From assembly GCA_025331435.1 (NCBI GenBank), contig JAIWNI010000028.1, forward strand, positions 248,001-312,000: 64,000 bases of DNA. Reading direction: 5' to 3'. This document shows positions 46,251 to 56,136 of the stretch, in pieces. The notes below the pieces were generated by a model that ran no database searches, was not told the origin of the DNA, and saw only the letters and a list, made by a program, of their open reading frames with translations. Every line of letters starts with the position of its first letter. Positions within the stretch are counted from its first letter, which is position 1. The position numbers and the translations under genes are program-made. Source of the stretch: Choanephora cucurbitarum. Its lineage: Eukaryota > Mucoromycota > Mucoromycetes > Mucorales > Choanephoraceae.

Positions 46251-48141
46251 ATGGAGTTTAAGCTGCCGTACATAAGAACGTGGACAAACTTTTGGATATT
46301 GGGCATGGCTTATGCTTTCTTTTGTTGGTCTATCTTTATAGCCTATTGTATATATTATCAGGTCAGCCGGCTAAGCATCTATCGTAGTCGTAGCCGACGC
46401 ATCAACGGGAAAGAAGACAGCTCAATACTAGAATCACACAAGTTTAGATTACTACATCGTCTCAACTACGTTGTACGTATTCCATATATAACAGAGCTTA
46501 TCTCTGTCAAGCAGATTGTGGGCACAATCTTATTTGGCCTCATCAACTTGTACTTCATTTTCTTTGTTTATCCATACGAGTTTGCTCCTTACCATGTAGC
46601 CATTTTGGATAGGCGAGCCGCTTTCATAGGGATGGTTGATTGGAGTTTAGTTTTTTTCTTTGCACAAAGGAACTCATTATTGCCAAAGATTTGTGGACTG
46701 ACATTTGAAGAGCTTTTGCCTTTTCATCGTATATTTGCAAGAATTGGTTTTCTAACCTTTGTACCTCATTTCGTCTACCGAGTGTAAGTCATCAAGAGCT
46801 GTACATAGACTAAAAAAAAACTCATATGTTCATATATAGTTATTATGCTTATATGATAGAATATAGCTGGTTTGATGCATTTTTCCAGGACATAGAATAC
46901 ACAACAGGCACTATAGCAACTATTGCTTATATCGTCATGTTTGCAACCTCCATCGAGTATATCCGCCGTAATCATTTCGAAGTGTTTTACTATTGCCATG
47001 TCTTGTTCTTGATTGTAGCTATTGTGTTTACCTGCTGGCATTATCCAACATGCTTTGCTTTCTACATACCAGCTGTTAGTCTCTGGCTAGCTGACAGAAT
47101 GGTACGTTTCTATAAATCATGGATAATCAAATCCTCTTTTGTCTCTGTACAGCAAGTTGTTGCTCAAACTGCGACTCAAGAAGGTGTTGTGCATATTTCT
47201 TTCCAAAATAAGCTTCTCAATCACTTCAAGCCAGGCCAATATCTTTTCGCAGCCATTGTAATGAACAAGCGCAGGTTTTGGGAGTACCTAAACTGGCATC
47301 CTTTTACAATTTCTGAAGTCTATGAAGCCTCGCAAGAAATCATTAAATCAGAAGAACATAGCATAGGCACTACAAAGACAACAAGTGAAACGACTGGCCT
47401 ATTGCAATCACCACAAACTTCCTATCTCACTAGCCCTTCTCATTTACAACAACGACGACCATCCGGCTGTAAAGATAAAATAGCGTCAATTCACATCAAG
47501 TCTTTAGGAACAAAGACAAACGACCTTCTAAATGCATCTTCTGCTGATAACAAAATGGCGAATGAACTTAAGGTTTATATTGATGGTCTATACGGACCTC
47601 AACTTCCATACCAAGATTACCCTATCCTTGCCTTGTTTGCAACTGGAATTGGCGTCACTCCAGCCATTGCTATTATACAGGATGTGATCCAAAAAAGATC
47701 CAATGGTGTGCGTACAGTAGCTAGTAATAACATTCGTCTCTATTGGTCCATCAGACATACTGGTAAATATAGTGTCTTGCTTTTTTTCCCTGTCTAACAA
47801 ACCATAACATCGCTATAGATGAGATAGATCCGTTTATGAATATGTTCTCTCAATGGAATCAGCAAGTTCAGAACGCTATATTGCCTATCAAGCTAAATGT
47901 AGATATTTATGTTACAAGAATGACACAACAAAGGCATTCAATTCAACAGTTTTCGAATTTCCATTTGAATTTCAATGGTAGACCTCAGATTGATGCTGAG
48001 ATGAGAACGATAAAAGCAAGTAACACTCAAGGCCAAAGGACATGGGTGCATGTATGTGGCTCGACTACTTTCACAAGGACTGTAATCAATGAGGCCGTAA
48101 GAGCTGATTTTGATATTCACCATGAAGTTTTTGAATTCTAG
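46251..48141 (+). CDS. Ferric-chelate reductase (FRE/NOX-like flavocytochrome)
   Basis: Integral membrane reductase expected to pass electrons from NADPH through FAD and two haems to extracellular ferric iron. Three exons, 46251-46783, 46840-47762 and 47819-48141, give 592 residues. The ferric reductase membrane domain carries paired haem-binding His in PFHRIFARIGFLTFVPHFVY and in NHFEVFYYCHVLF plus CWHYP. The FAD-binding domain follows (FKPGQYLF, and LNWHPFTIS for the flavin). A Ser/Thr-rich insert of about 70 residues interrupts it. The NADPH-binding part includes IDGLYGPQLPY, LFATGIGVTPAIAI and WVHVCGS. There is no EF-hand, so it is FRE-like rather than a calcium-regulated NOX. Two iron-type GATA sites lie upstream and a multicopper oxidase is the convergent neighbour. 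Confidence 0.88.
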
Positions 48142-48618
48142 GTTGTAAGCAATGAAAATAAAAAAACAATTGGTCAACTTGAAATGAAAAATGGGGATTG
48201 GATTATTGAGTTGATTAATACGAAAATGGGTCACCAACAAAGAAACTCACTGCATGCCTCTTGTTTTGCATCTTGCAATCCTTTGATTAAGCGATATGTA
48301 ACAGATGTGTCTCTAACCAAAGGTGCTTTACATACTATGCTAATTTGTGATTTAGTTTTTTCATAATGGAACAAACTAAATGCTTCTGAAAATTGAGGAA
48401 CACATAGCGCCTTTTATACTCTCTATGAGCATTGAAAATGTTTAAAAAGCACACGAACTTTTTTTTTATGTAAAGGTCCTTAAAGTTATCTCAGGGCTCA
48501 AAGATAATACAAACAAAAAGTAGTGTGGTATCATTAAGACTTGATGAAAAAAGAACACGTTGACCAGCATGTTAAGTCTTTTTTATCTTTCTTGATATTT
48601 AATGAAATCTAACAAAAT
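48142..48618. other. Convergent 3' spacer
   Basis: Spacer between the stop codons of the ferric reductase and multicopper oxidase genes. It should contain both 3' untranslated regions. A short plus-strand open frame at 48184-48366 has no features. Confidence 0.45.
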
Positions 48619-49728
48619 TTACTCCCAACCTTCATCACCTGTATAGATTACTTCTTCCACTTGATAAAAAGCACTCATGCCAGCCTCAAAATGAGAAGCA
48701 ACGTGACAGTGAAAAAGCCATTGACCAGGATTATCAGGTATCATATCCACCACTTCAAAGCTAATGGGTACCAAATCAACCACATCTACACGTCTGCCAT
48801 GTTGTAACATAGTTGCCCCATGCCAATGAGCTGTATGAACGTCGTCGTCTGACACACCAAAAGACACAATATACCAGCGTACACGAGAGCCATAGACCAG
48901 TGTAATCACTTTGTTGTTGTTATAGACATAGCCATTGATATGATACATACGATTAGATTCATGAAACAAAGGATCTTGTGCCATGAGCGTCTTCATCCGT
49001 TCAGGACTCAGTCCCACACGTTCTCCTGATTCCTTAAAGTAAGTTGATTCAGTTTCGTCTGTGTTGGTCATGAGTGTAAACACTTCTTGATCTATTCCTT
49101 TTGGGCGTTGAAACATGGCTCCAGGCGAAGGGTATTCAAGTGTTCCAGCCTGATAGATGACAACCAGTCCCAAAAGCCCAGCATTAACATCTCCCTTAGG
49201 TGCTGCTTTTGAGGAATAGGCCCATATGACAGAGGATTGGTTGTCGGGAAATGCATAGTCAGAGGGTATATCCCATACATAACGATACGTTTGACCGGGC
49301 TGAACAAATTTGCCTGGAAGACGATCTACTTGATGCGATGTATGCGGGTGGAGACTATGAGGATACCTTGCTCGGTTCAGAAAGGTAATGTGGATTTGAT
49401 CACCTGCTTCTGCTCGAAGAATAGGACCCAAATTACCCAATAAGGAATCATGGGCAATTGGATTGGTAAAGTTGGCATCTCGGTATTGACGGTAAAATGC
49501 CTTTTGATAGACTGGGCCAATACGTCTGTTTTTACGGTAGACAGTATAAAGCGAAGCAGGAGGTTTGGTCAAGGGAAGATCTTGAATGTTGTTCCATTGC
49601 ATTGGAGCATAATTCCAAAGTTCCTCTTCAGCCGCAATAAAAAATTGTCGAATAGTGCGATTAGAAGGTAAAGCATTTGCTACCAATGCAAATAAACAAA
49701 GACTGACAATATAATGTGTAATCAGCAT
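48619..49728 (-). CDS. Secreted ceruloplasmin/hephaestin-like multicopper oxidase, reduced ligand set
   Basis: A single exon of 369 residues. The start gives a signal peptide (MLITHYIVSLCLFALVANA). The opening EEELWNYAPMQWN is typical of the ceruloplasmin/hephaestin branch. The protein has two cupredoxin domains instead of the usual three or six. Copper-site motifs present are HPHTSH (first domain), HTAHWHG, and HCHVASHFEAGM, which supplies the type 1 Cys, His and Met plus trinuclear His. The fourth motif, normally W-Y-H-S-H, reads WAYSSKA and lacks both His. Full four-copper chemistry is therefore doubtful. The position beside a ferric reductase suggests a ferroxidase role in iron uptake, but activity cannot be assumed. 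It may be a partner or a degenerate paralogue. Confidence 0.8.
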   Translation of the reverse strand: MLITHYIVSLCLFALVANALPSNRTIRQFFIAAEEELWNYAPMQWNNIQDLPLTKPPASLYTVYRKNRRIGPVYQKAFYRQYRDANFTNPIAHDSLLGNLGPILRAEAGDQIHITFLNRARYPHSLHPHTSHQVDRLPGKFVQPGQTYRYVWDIPSDYAFPDNQSSVIWAYSSKAAPKGDVNAGLLGLVVIYQAGTLEYPSPGAMFQRPKGIDQEVFTLMTNTDETESTYFKESGERVGLSPERMKTLMAQDPLFHESNRMYHINGYVYNNNKVITLVYGSRVRWYIVSFGVSDDDVHTAHWHGATMLQHGRRVDVVDLVPISFEVVDMIPDNPGQWLFHCHVASHFEAGMSAFYQVEEVIYTGDEGWE

Positions 49729-50232
49729 GTTGGTTTCAAAGCCATCGTCTCTAGGTTGTTCCTTTTTTAATTAAAGAAAAGGACTTTTACTACTTTGCTG
49801 TCTCTTTCTTTAAAAGAAGGTGTCGCTCTTTGAAAATAATCATCGTATGTTTCAGGCCAAATGCAATCGCCTGATTTGTTAGAAGAAGGCTTGTATTACA
49901 GTGTAGGCTGCTTATGATATTAAGGATAAGAAAGAATGCTCAAGTCTGACAGTAATAAAAATAGGAGCAGCAAGAAGAGGAGAATACTAAGTGAAGACAG
50001 TTTGAAATCGACATGGCATTCCAAGTATTCACAAGATGTCTATGGCTTAGACGACGTATTGCAGTTTCTTAACGGATACAGCTATCAGTGTAGTCTAGGC
50101 CTAAAAATTATCTTTTGTTGAGAGTAATGTAATCTTGTGCTTCTCATTGCATCTCCACAAAAGGTAAACTCTTTCCTATAAAGGAAATTGATGATTCAGT
50201 AGACAGGGCTTAATGACAACACAGAAATCTAT
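49729..50232. other. Intergenic, no gene seen
   Basis: Promoter region of the multicopper oxidase and 3' flank of alpha-SNAP. I looked for the ATCWGATAA iron motif here and did not find it. Confidence 0.45.
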
Positions 50233-51375
50233 TTACTTGATGGAAACCATCATGACATTCTTTATTTTCAGCAAAATGCTTATCTTCCAATTATCCATCT
50301 TTGAAGTTTGGTCAAACTCACAAATCTTTTGCTTGAAAAGATCTACGTCATTGTTCTCTTGACAGTATAGAATGCTTTCCAAAAGTTGATATTCGCGGGT
50401 GTTCTCGAATGAAAGATCTATGGAACAATACTTATTTATCAACTGGCGAGTTTTGACAGTATCCTGTAAAAATAAATTAGTATCGCTTTTTTTACTGTTA
50501 TTTTTTTTTGAATGCTCTTACTCCTATACACATTGAACACAGACCAGCCTTTAAGAAATACTCTTTGATAGACCATTTAGTAAGCTGATTGTCCATAGAA
50601 TCAGTCGCTACATATTCAAAGCGGTCAATGGCAACATCATATTCTTCCAATTGTGCTGCAAAATGTGCTACTTTCAATAAGCATTTGTTTATCATTCTAT
50701 ATACACATACAAAAGTATACTTTTAGCCATATGCTAACAAGGTATAGGCTAAACACTTACGCAGGTGAATCGTCTGCCATATATAAGTTAGAGGCTGCCT
50801 CCCAATGTTCTTTGGCTCCTCTCAAATCAACTATCTCTGATTCATAAATTTCAGCTATCTCCTGGTGATGTTTGGCTGCATTTCTAAAATTAGAAGACTG
50901 TTTGTCTATTTCAATAGCTTTCTCTAAAACTCTAATAGCAGCTTTTATTTTATTTTTTGGAGAATATGACAAAGTTGTAGATGAGTCTGGAAGTACTCTT
51001 TTCTTCTAAGCAAAAAAAAAAAAAATAGCCTACCTTGAGCGTCAATACGCTTTAAACACTTGGCTGCATTCTCAAACGATCTTGACGATTCATATTGTAG
51101 ATCAGGTGTAGACTTGTATATTTCAGCTGCTTTCACATAAGCACCACTTGCGTCTTTCCCTTTTACAAAAAAAAAACACGCAAATACAATAAGCAAGAAA
51201 GAGAAGGAATAAGGGTGGAAAACTACATACAACGCTGTGCTAACTTAAATGTATTGGCTGCTTTCTCGTATATTTCTGCAGCATCCTCATGTTTATTTGT
51301 TGAATTAAACCATGTCCAACTATTTAATTTTCTTTCTGCTTGAACAAGTAAATCCTGTGCTTGGTGTTCAGACAT
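50233..51375 (-). CDS. SEC17: Alpha-SNAP (Sec17)
   Basis: Soluble adaptor that recruits the NSF/Sec18 ATPase to disassemble SNARE complexes. Five exons, 51375-51231, 51159-51034, 50941-50761, 50696-50522 and 50463-50233, give 285 residues, close to the usual 290. It starts MSEHQAQDLLVQAERKLNSW and consists of TPR-like helix pairs: EDAAEIYEKAANTFKLA, ASGAYVKAAEIYKST, SFENAAKCLKRID, AIRVLEKAIEI, and KHHQEIAEIYE. The second intron's acceptor is taken as ATAAAAG (50942) because nearer AG sites break the frame. The C-terminus lacks the terminal Leu of the animal protein in an obvious form; otherwise it looks intact. Confidence 0.87.
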
Positions 51376-52796
51376 TTAAAAATAGAAAAAAAAAAGGAAT
51401 GAGAGAGAAGAGAAAGATGTAACTCTCAGCTCTTTCACTTTTTTTTAAGACATACAAAAAGTCTAGATTGTCATTTTTTTCCCTGCTTCTTTCAGTCATC
51501 ATAAAAATGCATGACGCATATGTTTACCACAGTCATAATAATAACAATCCTTGTGATTACTGGCAACCTTGACCAGTCAACTTTTCGTAGCATTTCCTTC
51601 TGTAGCTATAAGAGCAATACTTCTTAAGGGCAACTTTGTTTGACGGTACAAAAGTAGCCAAAGAGTGATAACAAACCAGCTCCCTCTTTCAAGCTTTATC
51701 CGGAGTACCCTTTATCCTTTATTACCCATCTTTCTCTCGCTATCTTTTTTTTCCTTTGTCCACTCTCCTTTCGTAGCATGATTCGATCGAACTGATAGTT
51801 GTTGCTCCAATGTACCTGAAAAAGATAAACAAAAGTGCTCAAGCAAGCGCCATTTTCAAGTTAATTTCATGTTCCGCCTCATTTGTTTTCTTTCTCTCTC
51901 TTTGTTTTAAGTTGTCAAACAACAACTTTACTCTAAATAAACAATCTATTCTACTCGAGATACGAAACAAAGAGTACTGAGATATCAGCTGTGCAGTATA
52001 AGAAATAAGCGAAATTAATTTCAAAGCAAAACAAAAACTCACTTTACTATCTTTGTAACCTGATCTAGTCTATTGCATCAAGTCAGATTCTTGCTCTAAC
52101 TGTATTTGTCTAATGACGCTTTATCGTTCACAAACTCTTTTCTCTTGACATAGCGCTTCAGAGGGCAATACGGTAAGTACGTGGAATGTTGCTTTACCTA
52201 ACTCAACTTAAAAAAATCAACCAAACAAAGGTGCAGGGATTGAGTAGCACAAACTGTCTGTTATGAATGCAGTACTTCAATTTGTCTATCTATAGGTGGA
52301 GAATAGAGCAACAAAGTAAAATTGACATGGTTCAAGATCTCTTCAGATATCGATAAATAAAATTGAATAAAAACCTATTGAAGGTATTGAAAGACACAAA
52401 GTAAGATTCTAAAGCATAGAGTAATAATAAATAAGAGCCTTTCTTTCTTCTGATCTTTTGATATCAATTGCTGTCTGTGAGCAGAATGTTATGCATACCA
52501 TTTGTGCTCTCTTAGAGGCTCATTTATTAGCTGAAATGAGGCAGATAGAATGAACCAAGTCTTAACTTTTTCAAATCTCATTTCCGAAACAACAAACAGC
52601 TTTGTTTTATCAAGAAGAAAATCTAGTAAAAGAAGAGAAGTACAAGTGAAAGCAAAATCCGATATTTGATCGTAATATGTATATCGAGTCTATGTATTTA
52701 CAAGACGCACCACATAAAGAAGGACCAGAAATTATTAGAAGTATCACTATCTCATTTCTTTTCACCTCGAGCCGCTATCATGAAAGCGGCCCATCC
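51376..52796. other. Intergenic, no gene seen
   Basis: About 1.4 kb between the alpha-SNAP start and the Tc1-like element. The open frame at 51839-52042 (minus) has no recognisable domain. AT-rich and otherwise featureless. Confidence 0.45.
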
Positions 52797-54138
52797 TACA
52801 GTGTGAACGGAAATAAAAATTAAATTTAATGAATACCTTACATCATGAAGGATGTTGTACATTATTGGAGCTTTTGCCTATCAATAGTGTCTTCATACTT
52901 TCAACACATGTAAAAGAAAGAGTACTGTGTTTATTTTGGTAGAAAAAAGTATGGAAAATCAATACTTTGTGTGGCATTCGTTAGCTTCTACAATTGATTG
53001 GCATCTTTTGCTCATACTGCCAACGAGGTTGTTCAGGTACTCTGGCGTGAGACTGTACCATTCTTCTTTCAAGACCCTCTCTAAGTCGCTGAGAGTATTG
53101 ATATCACTTTCGCGCTCATCTAGACGGTTTCTCAGAAAAGCCTAAACATTTTCAATAGGGTTGAGGTCTGGACTTTGTGATGGCCATCTATCGAAGGTGT
53201 TCGTTATGGTCTTCATCTTGAACCACCTGGAGTATGCTCCAACATGGCATGGAGCATTGTCTTCCTGCAATATGTAGCCAATGTTGATCTTTCCAGACTC
53301 CTTTTCAATTCAGGGAACGTAATAATCAACCAAACATTGAACATACACTTTTTGATCCATTGATCCATGTTGTACCACAAGAGGGCCAATACCATTTGCG
53401 TGAAAGCATTCCCATACCATCACAGAACCCAAACCAAACTTGTGGGCACCCTTAATGTGCCTCTCCTAGTATCTTTCTCCATCCTATCTGATCAATCTAG
53501 TTCCAACACTAGCACTCTTTAGGGTGAACTTGGCCTCGTCAGACCAAACTATCTTGTTCCGGTCATCCTTTGTCCAGTTAAGCCTTTCTTTGACCCGAAC
53601 TAAACACGGTTCTTTTTGTTTTCACTTCAGAGCTGGCTTCTTTGCTGCGACGCGTGATTTGAAGTTCATACGACCCAAGGCTACTCGTAAAGCGGCCAAA
53701 GAGACCTTCTTGCCAGAACTCAAAAAGTGACAATGTTAAGCCCTAATTGATTCAGTAGGTCGACGACGAACGCTTGTATAAATTGCGTTCAAATCAGTTT
53801 GAAAAATGATCCTTTTCCTCCCGCTTGAAGTTTTAGGAAGAGTGGTCTTTGTTAGCTGAAGTCTTTTGTAAGCTAATCGTACGGTTGATTCAGGAAGGTC
53901 AAGATCTCTAGCGATCTGAGCAATGTTACTCTGATACATAAAAGCGCCAGTTTATCTGCTATAATAATATTCGGAAAGATGCTTGTTAGCTTCTTTGGAT
54001 ACGGGAATGACTATTGAAGTGCTCATTTTGTATGTCTATCAAGAAAAGGGTGATGAGAAGACCAACAAAGAACAACCATGGGCTGCATAATCAAATCGCG
54101 GAGTTGTAAAACCGCAACTTATTTCCGTTCACACTGTA
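52797..54138 (-). mobile_element. Full-length but decayed Tc1/mariner-like transposon
   Basis: Terminal inverted repeats CAGTGTGAACGGAAATAA lie at 52799-52816 and, inverted, at 54119-54136, each flanked by TA as expected for Tc1/mariner insertion. The element is 1338 bp. The minus strand encodes remnants of a Tc1-type transposase: the helix-turn-helix at 53939-53736 (YQSNIAQIARDLDLPESTVR), a HANGIGPLVVQHGSMDQK stretch, then EDNAPCH and WPSQSPDLNPIENV, which hold the later catalytic acidic residues. Stop codons interrupt it (for example directly after ...VDYYVP and after PIENV), so it cannot make its own transposase. Related in sequence to the truncated copy at 16.2-16.8 kb. Confidence 0.8.
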
Positions 54139-54179
54139 AGAGTGCATTTCTCAAGAATACGGACACTCTTAGATAAAGC

Positions 54180-54690
54180 AACTATTGTGCAGTTGCTTCA
54201 TCAATAAGTTGTAGAGCACGATTGATACAAGACTTGGGCTTCTTCCTGGACTTGCTCAGGAGAGTAGGATTTATATGGACCTCTTAATTCTGCAGTGCTC
54301 TTCTTTTTTTTTGTCTTGTCCACATTATCTTTTACCAAGATAGCTTTCATCATTAAAATCGCCACTTTTGTTTTCTTTGTTCTTGCTCTCTTGATTTTGA
54401 GTTGCCTCATCGTCTGCAAGATTTGACAACTTTCTCAGGCTTGACTCCTGTTGTTTTTTTTTCAGAAAGCTTTCCCAATAGCGCCACTCAAGATTCACTA
54501 TCTTAGCCAAATCGTCTACGTGTTGCTCCACTTTCATAGGCTCATATCTTGGAATTTCGTCATTAACGTTAAAACAGTGCATGTACTCGTCTGAAATATG
54601 GTTTCTGATAAAAGTATGCAGAATTGAAAATTTATTATCCGCAAGATTAAAAAAAAATAAAGCCCGCAAGATCCAATAAGCTTGTGCTTT
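54180..54690 (-). pseudogene. Degenerate remnant, possibly of a second Tc1-type transposon
   Basis: Two overlapping minus-strand frames. One (54669-54325) reads EYMHCFNVNDEIPRYEPMKV and then NLEWRYWESFLKKKQ. The other (54419-54201) ends RGPYKSYSPEQVQ. The RGPYKxYxPEQ motif recalls the segment just before the helix-turn-helix of another Tc1-type transposase common in Mucorales; this is recall only. The frame changes between the two parts and no catalytic region follows. It sits between the decayed Tc1 element and the desaturase gene. Confidence 0.35.
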
Positions 54691-54701
54691 TTTTTATCGA
54701 T

Positions 54702-55922
54702 TTAAGCTTTTTTGGATTTTTGAAATAGATCGAATTGGCGCATTTTACCGAGCAATGAACGTCCCTTTTTAAAGTCATCATAAGATCGAATGACTCGAGA
54801 TTGAGGTCCGATATTAGGCTCAGATATAAATCGCCAATGAACCATCAACCAAGAAGTATGATAAGCTAATTTATCATAATAATCACCCGCTAATGAACGC
54901 AAAGCAGGTAGTTTAGACCATGGGATCTATTATTAGGAAAGTGATAAGTATATATCATCCAAAAAAAAATCTTAAGAAAAAGCCCTTACCTTTTGAAAGT
55001 CATGATGTTCATTGTGGTATCCAATATTCATAAAGGGGATATTTAGAATACCATAATAAGAATAAGTCTCTTGACCATCGTCAAAGGTATAATGTTCTTG
55101 AACGAAATGAGCGGCACCAGGGTGAAGAGAATAACCAAACCAAAGAGAAAAGAATAGATAGGCTAAGCCTGTCCAGCCACAATAACGTTGAATGAGAACA
55201 TCTGAACAGATACTAAATACCATATTGATTATTTCCCACTTGGAGGGAGTCAAGTTTCTGTCGTTCTGCATAACAGCTCCACGCACAACATACATGACAG
55301 GATAGATCATGATCCATAAGAATTTACTCAGGGCATTACCTTGAATCAATGCTTTTTCCCAATCCAAAGGCAAGTCAGGATCCATACCTTCAACTCCTTG
55401 CCATGTATGGTGCTCAATATGATACCGTCTGAAGGACTGAGCAATAGGCACAGGTAAAGCGATATTGGCAAACAATCCAAAATAACGGTTGACCCACTTT
55501 TGTTTGAATACCAGACAATGACATGCTTCGTGAATAATGACACCAATCATACCAGTGAGAGTGCCACCAATAAAATAAGCAACCAAGGCAAAAACATACC
55601 ATGAAGGTGACCAGACCTTACCAAAGATATATGCTATACTCAGTTGTACTATGTTGATCAGGATAGTGATATAGAATGTACGGATATCGGTGCCATAGAG
55701 CTTTTCAACTTCGGGGTGTTCACGTAAGATAGTATGCTTACGCTTCAAGTGAGGTTCGTCCAGGTCATCGCGAGCAAAGTCTTTATGGACATAAGGAATA
55801 GATCGCTTCCAGAATCCAAGGTATAGAGGATGTCTAGGATCAGGATGTTTCTCTCCTTCTGACGGAGAAGAGCTTCTGGATCTCAGTATCTTTTCTTCTT
55901 CAGTTTCAACAAAAGGTGGCAT
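54702..55922 (-). CDS. Sphingolipid delta-4 desaturase (DES1-like)
   Basis: ER membrane di-iron enzyme that introduces the 4,5-trans double bond into dihydroceramide. Two exons, 55922-54990 and 54926-54702, give 385 residues. Family markers are FWKRSIPYVHKDF-type N-terminus with KRKHTILREHPEVEKLYG (the Lipid_DES head), then three His boxes: HEACHC, RRYHIEHH and YHNEHHDF. Several hydrophobic segments span the membrane (YITILINIVQLSIAYIFG, WYVFALVAYFIGGTLTGMIG). The C-terminus PWSKLPALRSLAGDYYDKL is also typical. All eight metal-ligand His residues appear present. The DES1 assignment over other desaturases follows from the N-terminal head and the HEACH box. Confidence 0.92.
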
Positions 55923-56136
55923 ATTGACTCGTCAAAGTTGAAGAAAACGAAAGAGAATCAATAAAATAAAAAGAGGAGGGGGAAGTCTAAAATATAGGGT
56001 TGTCTTAAACCAATCAATTTCAAGATGTCTATTGATGTTGTACAAGTATACAAGAATAGCAAGAAAAAGGAAATTAGGATAGGGCTTAGAGTTTAAAAAA
56101 GAAAGCAGTAGTTTATTTTTTTTCTGATCTAATTTC

